Of a DNA stretch of 64,000 nt, positions 31,862-40,017 are shown piece by piece. The stretch covers positions 1 to 64,000 of the forward strand of contig DDYF01000019.1 in NCBI GenBank assembly GCA_002347645.1, read 5' to 3'. The first letter of the stretch is position 1. Each line of letters opens with the position of its first letter. The notes under the pieces are model-generated. The model searched no databases. It saw nothing but the letters and a program-made list of their open reading frames with translations, and was not told the origin of the DNA. A program made the translations under genes and the position numbers. The DNA is from Thermoleophilia bacterium UBA2241. GTDB lineage: Bacteria > Actinomycetota > Thermoleophilia > UBA2241.

Positions 31862-32248
31862 ATGAGTGCCGGGGCGCCCGGACCCGCTCAGGGACCGCCG
31901 TACGACATCCCGGAGGACGACGCGGAGTTGCTGGCGGCGTGCGACGTCGAGACCTTTCGCGCCGGCGGGCCCGGCGGGCAACATCAGAACGTGACCGACA
32001 GCGGCGTCCGCGTGCGGCATCGACCAAGCGGCGTCGTGGTCACCAGTCGTGCGCGGCGCAGTCAGCGCCAGAACAAGAGCGACTGCCTGCGCCGGCTTCG
32101 GCGACGGCTGGAGGCCCTGAACGCGCCGCCGGCCCCGCCGCGCGCGCCGACGAAGCCGTCGCGCGCGGCGGTCGAGCGGCGCCTCGAGGGCAAGGCGCGT
32201 CGCGGCGCGACCAAGCGCCTGCGGCGGCCACCCGGCGGCGACGAGTGA
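31862..32248 (+). CDS. Peptide chain release factor-like (GGQ domain) protein
   Basis: A 128-residue protein with the class-I release-factor catalytic domain: FRAGGPGGQHQNVTDSGVRVRH contains the GGQ that triggers peptidyl-tRNA hydrolysis. VVVTSRARRSQRQNKSDCLRRL follows, then a basic tail as in ArfB/RF-homology rescue proteins. It lacks codon-recognition domains, so ribosome rescue is more likely than normal termination. ATG at 31862 has GGAGGGGAG at ideal spacing. It is 31 bp after the SGNH gene, possibly in the same transcript, with no clear functional link. Confidence 0.87.
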   Translation: MSAGAPGPAQGPPYDIPEDDAELLAACDVETFRAGGPGGQHQNVTDSGVRVRHRPSGVVVTSRARRSQRQNKSDCLRRLRRRLEALNAPPAPPRAPTKPSRAAVERRLEGKARRGATKRLRRPPGGDE

Positions 32249-32334
32249 CGGCGGGACGTCGTCCTCGCTGCATACTCGCCCGCCCGCCAGGTCGTCCGCC
32301 GGCCGGCTCTGCTCCGCCGCCTCCGCGTCCCCTG

Positions 32335-32340
32335 TAGTAT
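32335..32340 (+). promoter_or_regulatory. -10 element of a leaderless transcript
   Basis: TAGTAT ends 6 nt before the ATG at 32347; no ribosome-binding sequence intervenes. Confidence 0.5.
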
Positions 32341-32346
32341 GCGGGC

Positions 32347-33150
32347 ATGACGTTCGCCGCCCTCGTCGCCGTGGCCGTCTTCGCCGGCGTTGTCGGGAGC
32401 ATGGTCGGTGTCGGCGGCGGCATCGTCGTCGTCCCGGTCCTCACGCTCGTCTTCGACGTGCCGATCAAGGTGGCCGTCGCGACGAGCCTCATCTGCGTCG
32501 TCGCGACCTCGAGTGCCGCCCAGACGGTCTTCGTGACGAAGGGCATGACGAACCTCCGGCTGGGGATGTCGCTCGAGATCATGACGACGCTGGGCGCGAT
32601 CGCCGGGGGGCTGACGGCAGTGCTCATCAGCGGGCGGATCCTGCAGGGCGCCTTCGCCGTCATCCTCGTCTACGTCGCCTACACCATGAACCGCAGGGGC
32701 GGGGACGTGATCCCTCTGCGGACGGGACTCCTGGAGGCGAGCTACGTCGACCCAGCCGACGGGCGGCGCGTCGCCTACGGCGTGCGCCGCCTCAAGATCG
32801 GCGTGCTCCTCAGCTTCCTCGCCGGCAACGTCTCGGGTCTCGTCGGCCTTGGGGGCGGGGGCTTCAAGGTGCCGATCATGAACGTCGTCATGGGCGTGCC
32901 ACTGAAGGCGACGATCGCCACCAGTAACCTGATGATCGGGGCGACGGCGGCGACGGGCGCCGTGATCTTCTACGGCCGCGGCTTCGTCGACGCGCGCTAC
33001 GCCGTGCCGATGGCGATCGGGATCCTGCTCGGGGCGCGCCTCGGACCGAGGCTCGCCGTGCGCCTGTCGTCTCGGACCTTGGGCACGTCCTTCCAGGTCC
33101 TGCTCCTCGTCTTCGCCGCGCTCATGGCGACGCGTGCCGCGGGGTACTGA
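32347..33150 (+). CDS. TSUP (TauE/SafE) family transporter
   Basis: A 267-residue membrane protein with eight or so helices and the duplicated TSUP motif: GSMVGVGGGIVVVPVLTLVF near the start and SGLVGLGGGGFKVPIMNVVM in the second half. TSUP proteins export or import sulfite, sulfoacetate, thiosulfate or other organosulfur anions. It is followed after 3 bp by a DUF1634 gene, its usual companion. A -10 element immediately upstream predicts a leaderless mRNA. The central loop (EASYVDPADGRRVAYGVRRL) is longer than in many homologues. Confidence 0.9.
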   Translation: MTFAALVAVAVFAGVVGSMVGVGGGIVVVPVLTLVFDVPIKVAVATSLICVVATSSAAQTVFVTKGMTNLRLGMSLEIMTTLGAIAGGLTAVLISGRILQGAFAVILVYVAYTMNRRGGDVIPLRTGLLEASYVDPADGRRVAYGVRRLKIGVLLSFLAGNVSGLVGLGGGGFKVPIMNVVMGVPLKATIATSNLMIGATAATGAVIFYGRGFVDARYAVPMAIGILLGARLGPRLAVRLSSRTLGTSFQVLLLVFAALMATRAAGY

Positions 33151-33153
33151 TCC

Positions 33154-33561
33154 GTGGAGAGCGACCGCCAGGCAGACGAGGCTCGCCGGGCAGACGAGGC
33201 TCGCCGGGCAGACGACGCCCGCCACGTCATGGACCCGGTCGAGAGGGTCGTGCACTGGGTGCTGCTCGTCGGTCTTCTGGTGAGCGTCGCGTTCATGCTG
33301 GCCGGCATCGCGCTCGGCCTCGTACGTCACGCGCGCCTTCCCGGTGGGGTCCTCTCTCCGGGTCGCCTCTGGCAGGGTCTTGTTCAGGGCGAGGCGGCCG
33401 CCTATCTGACGGCGGGGCTCCTGGCGCTGGTCGCCACGCCCTTCGTGCGCGTCGCCGGGTCGCTGTGCGCGTTCGCGCGCGAGCGTGACCTGCGCTACGT
33501 CCTGGTCACGGCGGTCGTGCTCGCTGCGATGTGCCTCAGCGTGCTGCTGGGACGCGCCTGA
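33154..33561 (+). CDS. DUF1634 family membrane protein
   Basis: A 135-residue protein with three transmembrane helices (about 35-55, 83-100 and 112-130), matching DUF1634, which almost always accompanies TSUP transporters and is thought to assist them. GTG at 33154 gives an unusual N terminus made of ADEARR-type repeats, encoded by a tandem 18-bp DNA repeat. An in-frame ATG at 33229, just before DPVERVVHWVLL, would remove the repeats and give the usual family length. Neither start has a strong ribosome site, and coupling to the TSUP stop is possible. Confidence 0.8.
   Translation: MESDRQADEARRADEARRADDARHVMDPVERVVHWVLLVGLLVSVAFMLAGIALGLVRHARLPGGVLSPGRLWQGLVQGEAAAYLTAGLLALVATPFVRVAGSLCAFARERDLRYVLVTAVVLAAMCLSVLLGRA
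33171..33224 (+). repeat. Tandem 18-bp repeat, three copies
   Basis: Units GGCAGACGAGGCTCGCCG at 33171-33188 and 33189-33206 are identical; the third (33207-33224) has drifted. They encode a six-residue Ala/Asp/Glu/Arg/Arg repeat at the N terminus of the DUF1634 protein. Confidence 0.85.
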
Positions 33562-33793
33562 GGACGCCCGCCGCGGGGAGTCCGTCCTCCGCGTCGCGTC
33601 CACGCACCCCCCAGGGTATCCGTGTGCCGCTGCTTGGGTGCGGGTATGGACTGTGGTGATTGCAGACGTACGTGTGAGCCGCTACAGTCGGGCCCCGCCC
33701 TCTTACAGGGGTCGTAGGTCTGGGCTGTCGAGACCGTCCTCGACGGCGCCGGCGGGCCGCACCGTGACGACGAAGGAGAGACAGGGAGAAGCG

Positions 33794-34156
33794 ATGACCG
33801 AATCGACGCCCAAGTGGCAACGCCGAAACCGAAGCCGCGACCTGACCGGCCTCGGATGGCTCGAAGCTGAGGTCCTGCGCATCGTCTGGGACGAAGGCCA
33901 GGTCACGGTGCGCGACGTCTACGAGACGCTGCGCGAGCGGCGTCGCATCGCCTACACGACCGTGATGAGCGTCCTGCGCAACCTCGCCGCCAAGGACCTC
34001 CTTGAGCAGGACAAGTCCAGTTCGGCGTATGTCTACCGGCCGCGGGTCAGCGACATCGAGGTGGCGCGCGGGATCCTCGACGCCCTGGTCGAGCAGATCA
34101 TGGGCGGGCGCCGCGAGCCGCTCATCGAGTACCTCCAGCACAAGCCGGGCGACTGA
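33794..34156 (+). CDS. BlaI/MecI/CopY family repressor
   Basis: A 120-residue winged-helix protein with the family pattern LTGLGWLEAEVLRIVWDEGQVTVRDVYETL, IAYTTVMSVLRNLAAKDLL (recognition helix and wing) and a C-terminal dimerisation helix (ILDALVEQIMGG). BlaI-type repressors are normally inactivated by a paired M56 sensor peptidase. Here the following gene, 6 bp away, is a DUF885 protein instead. ATG at 33794 follows GGGAG. The 232-bp region upstream holds a possible TACAGT -10 (33683-33688), but I see no clear TACA-TGTA operator. Confidence 0.88.
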   Translation: MTESTPKWQRRNRSRDLTGLGWLEAEVLRIVWDEGQVTVRDVYETLRERRRIAYTTVMSVLRNLAAKDLLEQDKSSSAYVYRPRVSDIEVARGILDALVEQIMGGRREPLIEYLQHKPGD

Positions 34157-34162
34157 GCTCGC

Positions 34163-35809
34163 ATGGACGGCGTCTCGCGCGTGGTCGCGGGGCTGGTCGA
34201 GGAGTTCGTCGCCGACGACCCGGTCCTCGCCACGGTCCTCGGCCGGCGTGAGGGGCTCGACGCCCTGCCGTCCTACTCGGCGGCGGCGATGAAGCACCGC
34301 GTCGCGATCGCGCGCCGCGGCATCGACACGCTTGCGCCCTTCGCAGCGACGGGGGTGGGCGACCGGCCGCCCACGGCCGAGGCGGCCGAGGCGGCCGTCT
34401 TCCTGCCCGCGCTGCGGCGCCTGGTACGCAGCTTCGACCTGCGTCGCGTGCACGAGACCTCGCCGAGGTACTACCTCGACCGCGCCTACGAGGCGCTGAT
34501 GCCTCTCATGGTGCGCGACCTGGCCCCCGAGGACGAGCGGGTACGGGCGCTCGGCGCCCGGCTTCGCGCGTTGCCCGGCCTGCTCGAGGAGGCGCGCGCC
34601 AACCTGGCGCCTGGCCTGCCTCGTATCTTCGTCGAGAACGGGATCCAGATGGCCGAGGGCCTGGCTGAGCTGGCCGGCACGGCCGCCCGCGAGTTCGCGG
34701 CCGGCATCCAGCGGGCGGGTGCCCTGGACGCGCCGTCCGTGACTGCGGTCGAGGCGCTCGCCGCGTTCCGCGAGTACCTGCGGGAGCGGCTGCTCCCCGC
34801 CAGCGTGGACGGCTGCGCCGCCGGCCGCGCCGTCGTCGAGGACATCCTCATCTACGAGCACATGCTCACCGAGACGCCCGAGGAGATCGCGGCGGTGGGA
34901 CGGACGCTCATCGCCGAATCGCAGGCCGCGATGAAGGAGCTCGCGTCGGCGATGGGCTTCGCCGACACCGACGCGGCCGTCGCCGCGACCCGCACGGTCC
35001 ATCCTGCCGCGGGCGACCTGGTGCCCGCGTATCGCCGTGCCGTGGCTGCGGCCCGCGACTACCTCGTGGAGCACGACCTGGTCACGCTTGCCGAGGGCGA
35101 GGAGCTCGCCGTGGCCGCCACGCCGCCGTGTTTGCGGTCGGTGTTGCCGTTCGCCGCGTACGATCCGCCGGGACCGTTCGCCGCGCGGCAGCTCGGCTAC
35201 TACTACGTGACGCCTCCACCCGCGGGCGACGCCGGGGCGCTCGCCGCGCACCCGTCGGCGTCGCTGCCGACCACCGGCGTCCACGAGGCCTATCCCGGTC
35301 ACCACGTGCAGCTGACGCGCGCGAACCGCGCGGCCTCGCCCGCGCGACGGCTCGCGGGGCTCTTCGAGGGCGGGAACCTTCTGGTCGAGGGCTGGGCCTT
35401 CTACTGCGAGGAGATGATGGAACGGCAGGGCTTCCTGGCCTCTCCGGAGGTCCGGCTCATGCGGCTCAACGACCAGGTATGGCGGGCCTGCAGAGTGGTG
35501 ATCGACGCCGAGGTCGCGACTGGCCGCACGAGCTTCGCCGAAGCGGTCTCGACGCTGGCTCGCGAGGCGCGCATGGACCCGCGCCTCGCCGAGCTCGAGG
35601 TCAGGTGGTACGTGGAGAGCCCGGGCACGCCGATGAGCTACTTGCTCGGCAAACGCGAGGTCATGGCGCTGTCGCGGGCCTTCGGCCGCACGCGCTCGGC
35701 CTCGCTCAAGACCTTCCACGATGCTCTGCTCGACTGGGGCTGTGTCTCGCCGCGCCTCATCGCCTGGGGCCTCGGCTTGGGCGAGCGCCCCGCCGCGTAC
35801 GCGGCCTGA
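34163..35809 (+). CDS. DUF885 family protein, probable metallopeptidase
   Basis: A 548-residue helical protein of the DUF885 family. The candidate zinc site is clear: VHEAYPGHHVQ (HExxxGHH) followed by EGWAFYCEEMM, with the Glu serving as third ligand. The overall layout resembles M32/M3-like gluzincin peptidases, and several DUF885 members have been described as peptidases. No signal peptide or lipobox is seen, although many homologues are secreted. It begins 6 bp after the BlaI-like gene, so it is probably the regulated target. Confidence 0.85.
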   Translation: MDGVSRVVAGLVEEFVADDPVLATVLGRREGLDALPSYSAAAMKHRVAIARRGIDTLAPFAATGVGDRPPTAEAAEAAVFLPALRRLVRSFDLRRVHETSPRYYLDRAYEALMPLMVRDLAPEDERVRALGARLRALPGLLEEARANLAPGLPRIFVENGIQMAEGLAELAGTAAREFAAGIQRAGALDAPSVTAVEALAAFREYLRERLLPASVDGCAAGRAVVEDILIYEHMLTETPEEIAAVGRTLIAESQAAMKELASAMGFADTDAAVAATRTVHPAAGDLVPAYRRAVAAARDYLVEHDLVTLAEGEELAVAATPPCLRSVLPFAAYDPPGPFAARQLGYYYVTPPPAGDAGALAAHPSASLPTTGVHEAYPGHHVQLTRANRAASPARRLAGLFEGGNLLVEGWAFYCEEMMERQGFLASPEVRLMRLNDQVWRACRVVIDAEVATGRTSFAEAVSTLAREARMDPRLAELEVRWYVESPGTPMSYLLGKREVMALSRAFGRTRSASLKTFHDALLDWGCVSPRLIAWGLGLGERPAAYAA

Positions 35810-35812
35810 CGC

Positions 35813-37180
35813 TCAGCGCGCGGTCGGCGAGAAGGCCGGACCCCCGTGCTGGCAGACCCGGTCGCGGCCCTGTGACTTGGCCTGGTACAGGGCCTTGTCG
35901 GCGAGCTCCAGCACGTCCTCCATGCTCGTCGCGTCGCGGGGGCACGTAGCGACGCCGACGCTGATGGTGACGTTGTCCTCGGGGGGCAGCCCGAGCCCCG
36001 TGTAGCGGTAGCCCGACAGGGTCTCGCGGACGCGCTCGGCCACCAGATGGGCGTTCGGCGCCGGCGTGTCGGGGAGCAGGATCGCGAACTCCTCGCCGCC
36101 GAGACGGGCACAGAGGTCGACGGTACGCAAGGCCCGCCTGAGAACGCCCGCCACGGCTTGCAGGACGCGGTCGCCCGTGGCGTGCCCGTATCGGTCGTTG
36201 AAGTGTTTGAAGTGGTCGATGTCGATCATGAGCACGCTCAGGGGGTGCTGATAGCGGAGGCTCCGCTCGATCTCCTCGCGACACCGGTTGGTGAAGTGGC
36301 GCCGGTTGTAGAGGCCGGTCAGGTGGTCGGTGACGACCTGGCGGCGGATGGCGTCGTACCGATGGGCGTTGGCCAGGGCGCTCTGGACGTGGCCCTGCAG
36401 GGCGACGAGCACCTCGTCCGGGAGCTCGGCGAAGTGGTCCCAGGCGGTCGCGGCGGCGAGCAGCGTGAAGCCGCCGGCGCCCTTGATCGAGAAGGGTAGC
36501 GCCAGTTGCGCGGCGAGCGTGGCGGGGAGTAGGCCGCAGCGGTGATCGGTCGCGCGAGCGATCCTCCGCTCGGTGATCGACTCGCGCACGGGGCAGCCGG
36601 CGGTGTACGCGCAGCAGTCCGCCGACGGTTCCGCTAGATCGAGGCCGCGGCATCCGACGATCGTGAACCCCTGCGACGTGGCGTCGACGTGGATGAGCGC
36701 GACGACGTCGGCGCGCAGGAACGCTTTGGTGCGCGCCAGCGCGCGTTCGACGGTCTCGCGGTATGGGAGCGCCGCGTTGATCTCGGCGCCGATCTCACCC
36801 ACGTCGAGGAGCTGGCGTTTGGCGCTCTGCGCGCGCATGAGGTCGTCGGTCACCGCGCGCGACACCCACTCCTTGTCTTCGGACGCGTTGAAGACGGCGA
36901 TCAGCGTGGTCACGAGGTAGCCGAGCTCGCGCAGCTCGTCGCGGTACCCCGGGTCTGACGCCGTGTAGTCGTCGCCAAGCCGGGCGCGCGAGCGACGGAT
37001 GAGGGCATGGAGAGGCCGGTAGACCCAGAGATCGAGCACGAGGGCGACGAGGACGAAGGCGCCGGCGCACGCGAGGGCCGACTGCCACACGGGGGCATCG
37101 CGGAGGACGGTGGTGACGAAAACGAAGAGACCCGTAAGCGCGAGCAGGAGCACGGCGATCGTCTTGAGTTCGAGACTCAC
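35813..37180 (-). CDS. Membrane diguanylate cyclase with Cys-rich GAF domain
   Basis: A 455-residue protein: two transmembrane helices (about 8-27 and 34-55), a linker, a GAF-like domain (about 130-280) and a C-terminal GGDEF domain. The active site GGEEF (361-365) and the inhibitory RxxD site (RTVD, 352-355) are intact, so it should make c-di-GMP from two GTP under product inhibition. The GAF part holds five cysteines (177, 189, 190, 196, 215) in a CRG..DCCAYTAGC..HRCG arrangement, which could bind a metal, Fe-S cluster or haem, or act as a redox sensor. It is convergent with the DUF885 gene, 3 bp apart. Confidence 0.88.
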   Translation of the reverse strand: MSLELKTIAVLLLALTGLFVFVTTVLRDAPVWQSALACAGAFVLVALVLDLWVYRPLHALIRRSRARLGDDYTASDPGYRDELRELGYLVTTLIAVFNASEDKEWVSRAVTDDLMRAQSAKRQLLDVGEIGAEINAALPYRETVERALARTKAFLRADVVALIHVDATSQGFTIVGCRGLDLAEPSADCCAYTAGCPVRESITERRIARATDHRCGLLPATLAAQLALPFSIKGAGGFTLLAAATAWDHFAELPDEVLVALQGHVQSALANAHRYDAIRRQVVTDHLTGLYNRRHFTNRCREEIERSLRYQHPLSVLMIDIDHFKHFNDRYGHATGDRVLQAVAGVLRRALRTVDLCARLGGEEFAILLPDTPAPNAHLVAERVRETLSGYRYTGLGLPPEDNVTISVGVATCPRDATSMEDVLELADKALYQAKSQGRDRVCQHGGPAFSPTAR

Positions 37181-37307
37181 GCCGCGCCGGATGGAGGGGC
37201 GTGCGCCCCGCCGCTCGCGCTCGTCGCCCGTGTCGTCCTCCCCGCAGGGCTCGCAGATACTCGGGGTATCGGCAGAACGGGCGCGAGCATGAGGGCGGCG
37301 CGCGAAG

Positions 37308-37344
37308 GGCGGCCCGCCGGCGCGTCACGCGCCGGCGGGCCGCC
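37308..37344. terminator. 17-bp perfect GC stem with 3-nt loop
   Basis: GGCGGCCCGCCGGCGCG (37308-37324), loop TCA, and its exact complement (37328-37344). It starts 12 bp beyond the stop codon of the small Cys-rich gene, whose transcript it probably ends. There is no T tract. Confidence 0.65.
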
Positions 37345-37356
37345 ACCCAGACGCCC

Positions 37357-37539
37357 TCAGAAGCGCTGCATGACGCGACGGTCGGACGACTCGCGCGGCG
37401 TCCGGCGGCGCTGGCCGCGGCGGCGGTCCCGGACGTAGTGCGGGCAGCACGCGCAGAACGTGCTGCAGTTGAGCCGCGTGTCGACGTCGGCGACGCAGAT
37501 GAGGGGCGACCCCACGACGGTGATGCGCTTGCCCTTCAT
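37357..37539 (-). CDS. Small Cys-rich basic protein
   Basis: A 60-residue protein: strand-like start MKGKRITVVGSPLICVADVD, then CSTFCACCPHYV with four closely spaced cysteines after an earlier one, then an Arg-rich tail. The spacing C-x3-C-x-CC could bind zinc or an Fe-S cluster. ATG at 37539 has AAGG a few bases upstream. I do not recognise the family. It lies alone between a diguanylate cyclase and a two-component pair, and a strong hairpin follows it, which supports its being a real expressed gene. Confidence 0.55.
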   Translation of the reverse strand: MKGKRITVVGSPLICVADVDTRLNCSTFCACCPHYVRDRRRGQRRRTPRESSDRRVMQRF

Positions 37540-37674
37540 GACTGCCTTACCTGTACGCCAGGGGGCTCTCACCTCCTGCCCGTCGCCAACGCTGGCAACG
37601 TTCGCACCGCGACGGGCGGGCGGCTCGAGGTGCCCTGGGGGCAGGTCCGCGAAGAAGGGAGGGGCGTCGGCGCG

Positions 37675-38043
37675 TCAGCGCCGCAGGTACTCTTCGACGG
37701 CCGTGATGACCTGCGCGATGCGGAACGGCTTGGTGATGTACCCGTCGATGCCGGCGTCGCTGGCCCGTTCCATATCGGACGCCATGGCCTTGGCCGAGAG
37801 ACCGACGATGGGGATGTCGCTGGTCGCGGGGTCGCCCTTGAGCTCGCCCACGGCCTCGTACCCGCTGAGCTCCGGCATCATCATGTCGAGGAGCAGGAGG
37901 TCGGGGTGGTGTTCCCGCGCCAGGTCGACCGCTTCCCGGCCGTTGACGGCCTTGTGCACGGTGTACCCCTGCGCTTCCAGAGACATCGAGACGATGCTCA
38001 AGATGTCCGGGTCGTCGTCGGCCACCAGGATCGCCTTGGCCAC
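37675..38043 (-). CDS. Single-domain response regulator (CheY-like)
   Basis: A 122-residue receiver domain: acidic pair DDD near the start, phosphoacceptor Asp in LLLLDMMMPELSGYEA, Thr/Ser switch position in IVGLSAKAM and the conserved Lys in YITKPF. No output domain follows. GTG at 38043 is preferred because AGGAGG lies 7 nt upstream; a GTG at 38052 would sit on that site. It is 14 bp downstream of the histidine kinase gene and is surely its partner, passing the signal to an unlinked target or a phosphorelay. Confidence 0.9.
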   Translation of the reverse strand: MAKAILVADDDPDILSIVSMSLEAQGYTVHKAVNGREAVDLAREHHPDLLLLDMMMPELSGYEAVGELKGDPATSDIPIVGLSAKAMASDMERASDAGIDGYITKPFRIAQVITAVEEYLRR

Positions 38044-38057
38044 GGTCAACACCTCCT

Positions 38058-39890
38058 CTAGCTGATCTTGCCCGCCGCGAGAGGGTCGACGGGCTTCTTC
38101 GATATCGGCATGGTGAAGATGAAGCTGGAGCCCTTGCCCAGCTTGCTCTGCACGCGCAGGGTGCCGCCGTGCAGCTCGACGAGCTCCTTGGTGATGGCCA
38201 GGCCGAGTCCCGTCCCGCCCTGGGTGCGGGTGGCGGAGGAATCCACCTGCGTGAAGCGATGGAAGATGCGCTCCTGGTCTTCCTTCGAGATCCCGATGCC
38301 GGTGTCCGAGACCCAGATCTCCACCAGCTCGCCCTGGGGTCTGGCCTCGATGCTCACGCTGCCGTTCTCGTGCGTGTACTTCACGCCGTTGGTGATGAGG
38401 TTCAACAGGACCTGGTTGAGCTTGCCTGGGTCGGCCCAGACCGGCGGCAGGTCGGTGGGCAAGAAGGTGGAGATGCGGATGCGCTTGTCCTGGGCGCGCG
38501 GCTTGACGACCGGGAGCACGGCCAGCAGCGCCGCGCGCAGGTCGACGGTCTCGTGGTTCAGCTCGAGACGCCCCGCCTCGATCTTCGTGAGGTCGAGGAT
38601 GTCGTTGATGAGGCCGAGCAGGGTCTCGCCGCTCTGAAGGATGTTCTCGGTGAAGGTGGTCTGCTTCTCGTTGAGCTCTCCCGTCATCCCGGCGAGCATC
38701 ATGTCGCTGTAGCCGATGATCGACGTGAGCGGTGTGCGCAGCTCATGGCTCATGGTCGCCATGAAGTCGCTCTTGAGCTCGTCGAGGTGGGTGAGCTCCT
38801 CGTTCTTGCGCTGCAGAGCCTCGTTGTACTGGATCGTACGCACGGCCAGGGCCGCCTGGTCGCACAGGGCGACAAGCGTCGGCAGCAGGCTCTCCGCCAC
38901 GTACTGGTCGCGGTGGAACGGCAGGCAGACCACGCCCATGAGGCTGTCCTCCTCGCCGAGCGGCGCGGCGACGAACCCGTGCAGGCCCTCCTTCTCCGCC
39001 GCCTTGAGCATGCGCGCGATCTGGGGGTCTGTCGCCTCCGAGCAGATCCGGCAGCCGCTGCGCGCCACGTCGACGAGGCCGAGGTCCTTGAGGCGCCGCA
39101 CGAGACTCGCCTCCGCTTCGCCCACCGCGGCCTTCTCCTCGAAGTCGCCGGAGTTCGGGTTGTGGATGAGGACGACACCACCCTTGAGTCCGAGGGCGCC
39201 GGCGATGTGACGCAGCACGTCCGGCGCCAGCGCATCGATGTGCACGTGGCGCATGAAGACGCGGCTGCTCTCGTTCATCACACGCAGCCGCTCGTTGCTG
39301 ATCGTAGAGGCCCGCAGCTGGTCCTCGACGTCCGCCTTGGCCGCCGTCAGCTGCGCCGCGTTCCTGACCAGCGTGGTCGCCAAGCGGCCGGCGAGCAGCG
39401 CGACGAGGAGGTAGGCGGCGACGTGGATGCAGACGACGAGCAGCATCCAGTTCTCGGATGCGTCCGCCGTGTCGACCGCGGTCCAGCCCAACGATCCCGC
39501 GCGCTGCAGCGCCCAGATGCCCGTGTAGGCGGCGCCTGCGGCGGCGGCGGCGGCGTACGGGACCCAAGCGGGCAGGAAGACAGCGGCGAGCACGATCGGC
39601 CACACGTAGAAGACCGGCACCGCGCTCAGCGCGCCGCCGCTGAACACCACTCCGGCCGTGACGATGGCGATGTCGACGACGACCATCACCCAGGCTACGG
39701 CGGCAGCGTCGGCGTGCCTCGCGAAGAAGAAGGGCGCCGTCGTCGCCAGGGCGAGTCCGAACGTGATGGCGAGGCCGGTCCCGGTGAGGCGCTCCTGGTC
39801 GGCCAGCGTCCAGACCACCGCGATGGCGACGGCGACGATGAAGAGCGAGCGCGCCCATAGGACGTCCCTGAGCTGTCTCGCGAGGTCCAA
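38058..39890 (-). CDS. Membrane sensor histidine kinase with GAF domain
   Basis: A 610-residue kinase: five or six N-terminal transmembrane helices (about 12-170) in a MASE-like sensor, a coiled linker, a GAF domain (about 205-350), HisKA with the phosphorylated His382 (MSHELRTPLTSIIGYSD) and a complete HATPase domain (NLITNGVKYTHENG, DTGIGIS, GGTGLGLAI). The GAF domain contains CRIC (about 280-283). The start is a TTG at 39890, five bases after GGGAGG. The single-domain response regulator lies downstream. A divergent CobB-like gene begins 127 bp away. Confidence 0.9.
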   Translation of the reverse strand: MDLARQLRDVLWARSLFIVAVAIAVVWTLADQERLTGTGLAITFGLALATTAPFFFARHADAAAVAWVMVVVDIAIVTAGVVFSGGALSAVPVFYVWPIVLAAVFLPAWVPYAAAAAAGAAYTGIWALQRAGSLGWTAVDTADASENWMLLVVCIHVAAYLLVALLAGRLATTLVRNAAQLTAAKADVEDQLRASTISNERLRVMNESSRVFMRHVHIDALAPDVLRHIAGALGLKGGVVLIHNPNSGDFEEKAAVGEAEASLVRRLKDLGLVDVARSGCRICSEATDPQIARMLKAAEKEGLHGFVAAPLGEEDSLMGVVCLPFHRDQYVAESLLPTLVALCDQAALAVRTIQYNEALQRKNEELTHLDELKSDFMATMSHELRTPLTSIIGYSDMMLAGMTGELNEKQTTFTENILQSGETLLGLINDILDLTKIEAGRLELNHETVDLRAALLAVLPVVKPRAQDKRIRISTFLPTDLPPVWADPGKLNQVLLNLITNGVKYTHENGSVSIEARPQGELVEIWVSDTGIGISKEDQERIFHRFTQVDSSATRTQGGTGLGLAITKELVELHGGTLRVQSKLGKGSSFIFTMPISKKPVDPLAAGKIS

Positions 39891-40017
39891 AGGCCTCCCT
39901 TCCCGGGCGATTCAGATAGTCTATTCGCTGTGCGTGCGGCAACTCCGTCCTGGCCGGCGCGATCAAGCGGGCGCGGCCGTCCCGGCGGCGTCCAATGCGA
40001 ACAGGAGGGACCCTTCC

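Noticed and set aside
33604..33620. Second CsoR-like site near the TSUP genes (minus strand ATACCC-TGGG-GGGTGC)
   Set aside because: One arm is imperfect and it lies downstream of, not before, the TSUP/DUF1634 genes.
33562..33793. Search for a BlaI-type TACA-N2-TGTA operator before the BlaI-like gene
   Set aside because: No convincing dyad was seen; ACGTACGT at 33666 is too short to claim.
33536..35719. A 727-codon minus-strand open frame
   Set aside because: It is a shadow of the BlaI-like and DUF885 genes, which have clear motifs on the plus strand.
39911..39924. ATAG-T-CTAT dyad between the histidine kinase and CobB-like genes
   Set aside because: It is too short to call an operator; it may just be part of divergent -10 elements.
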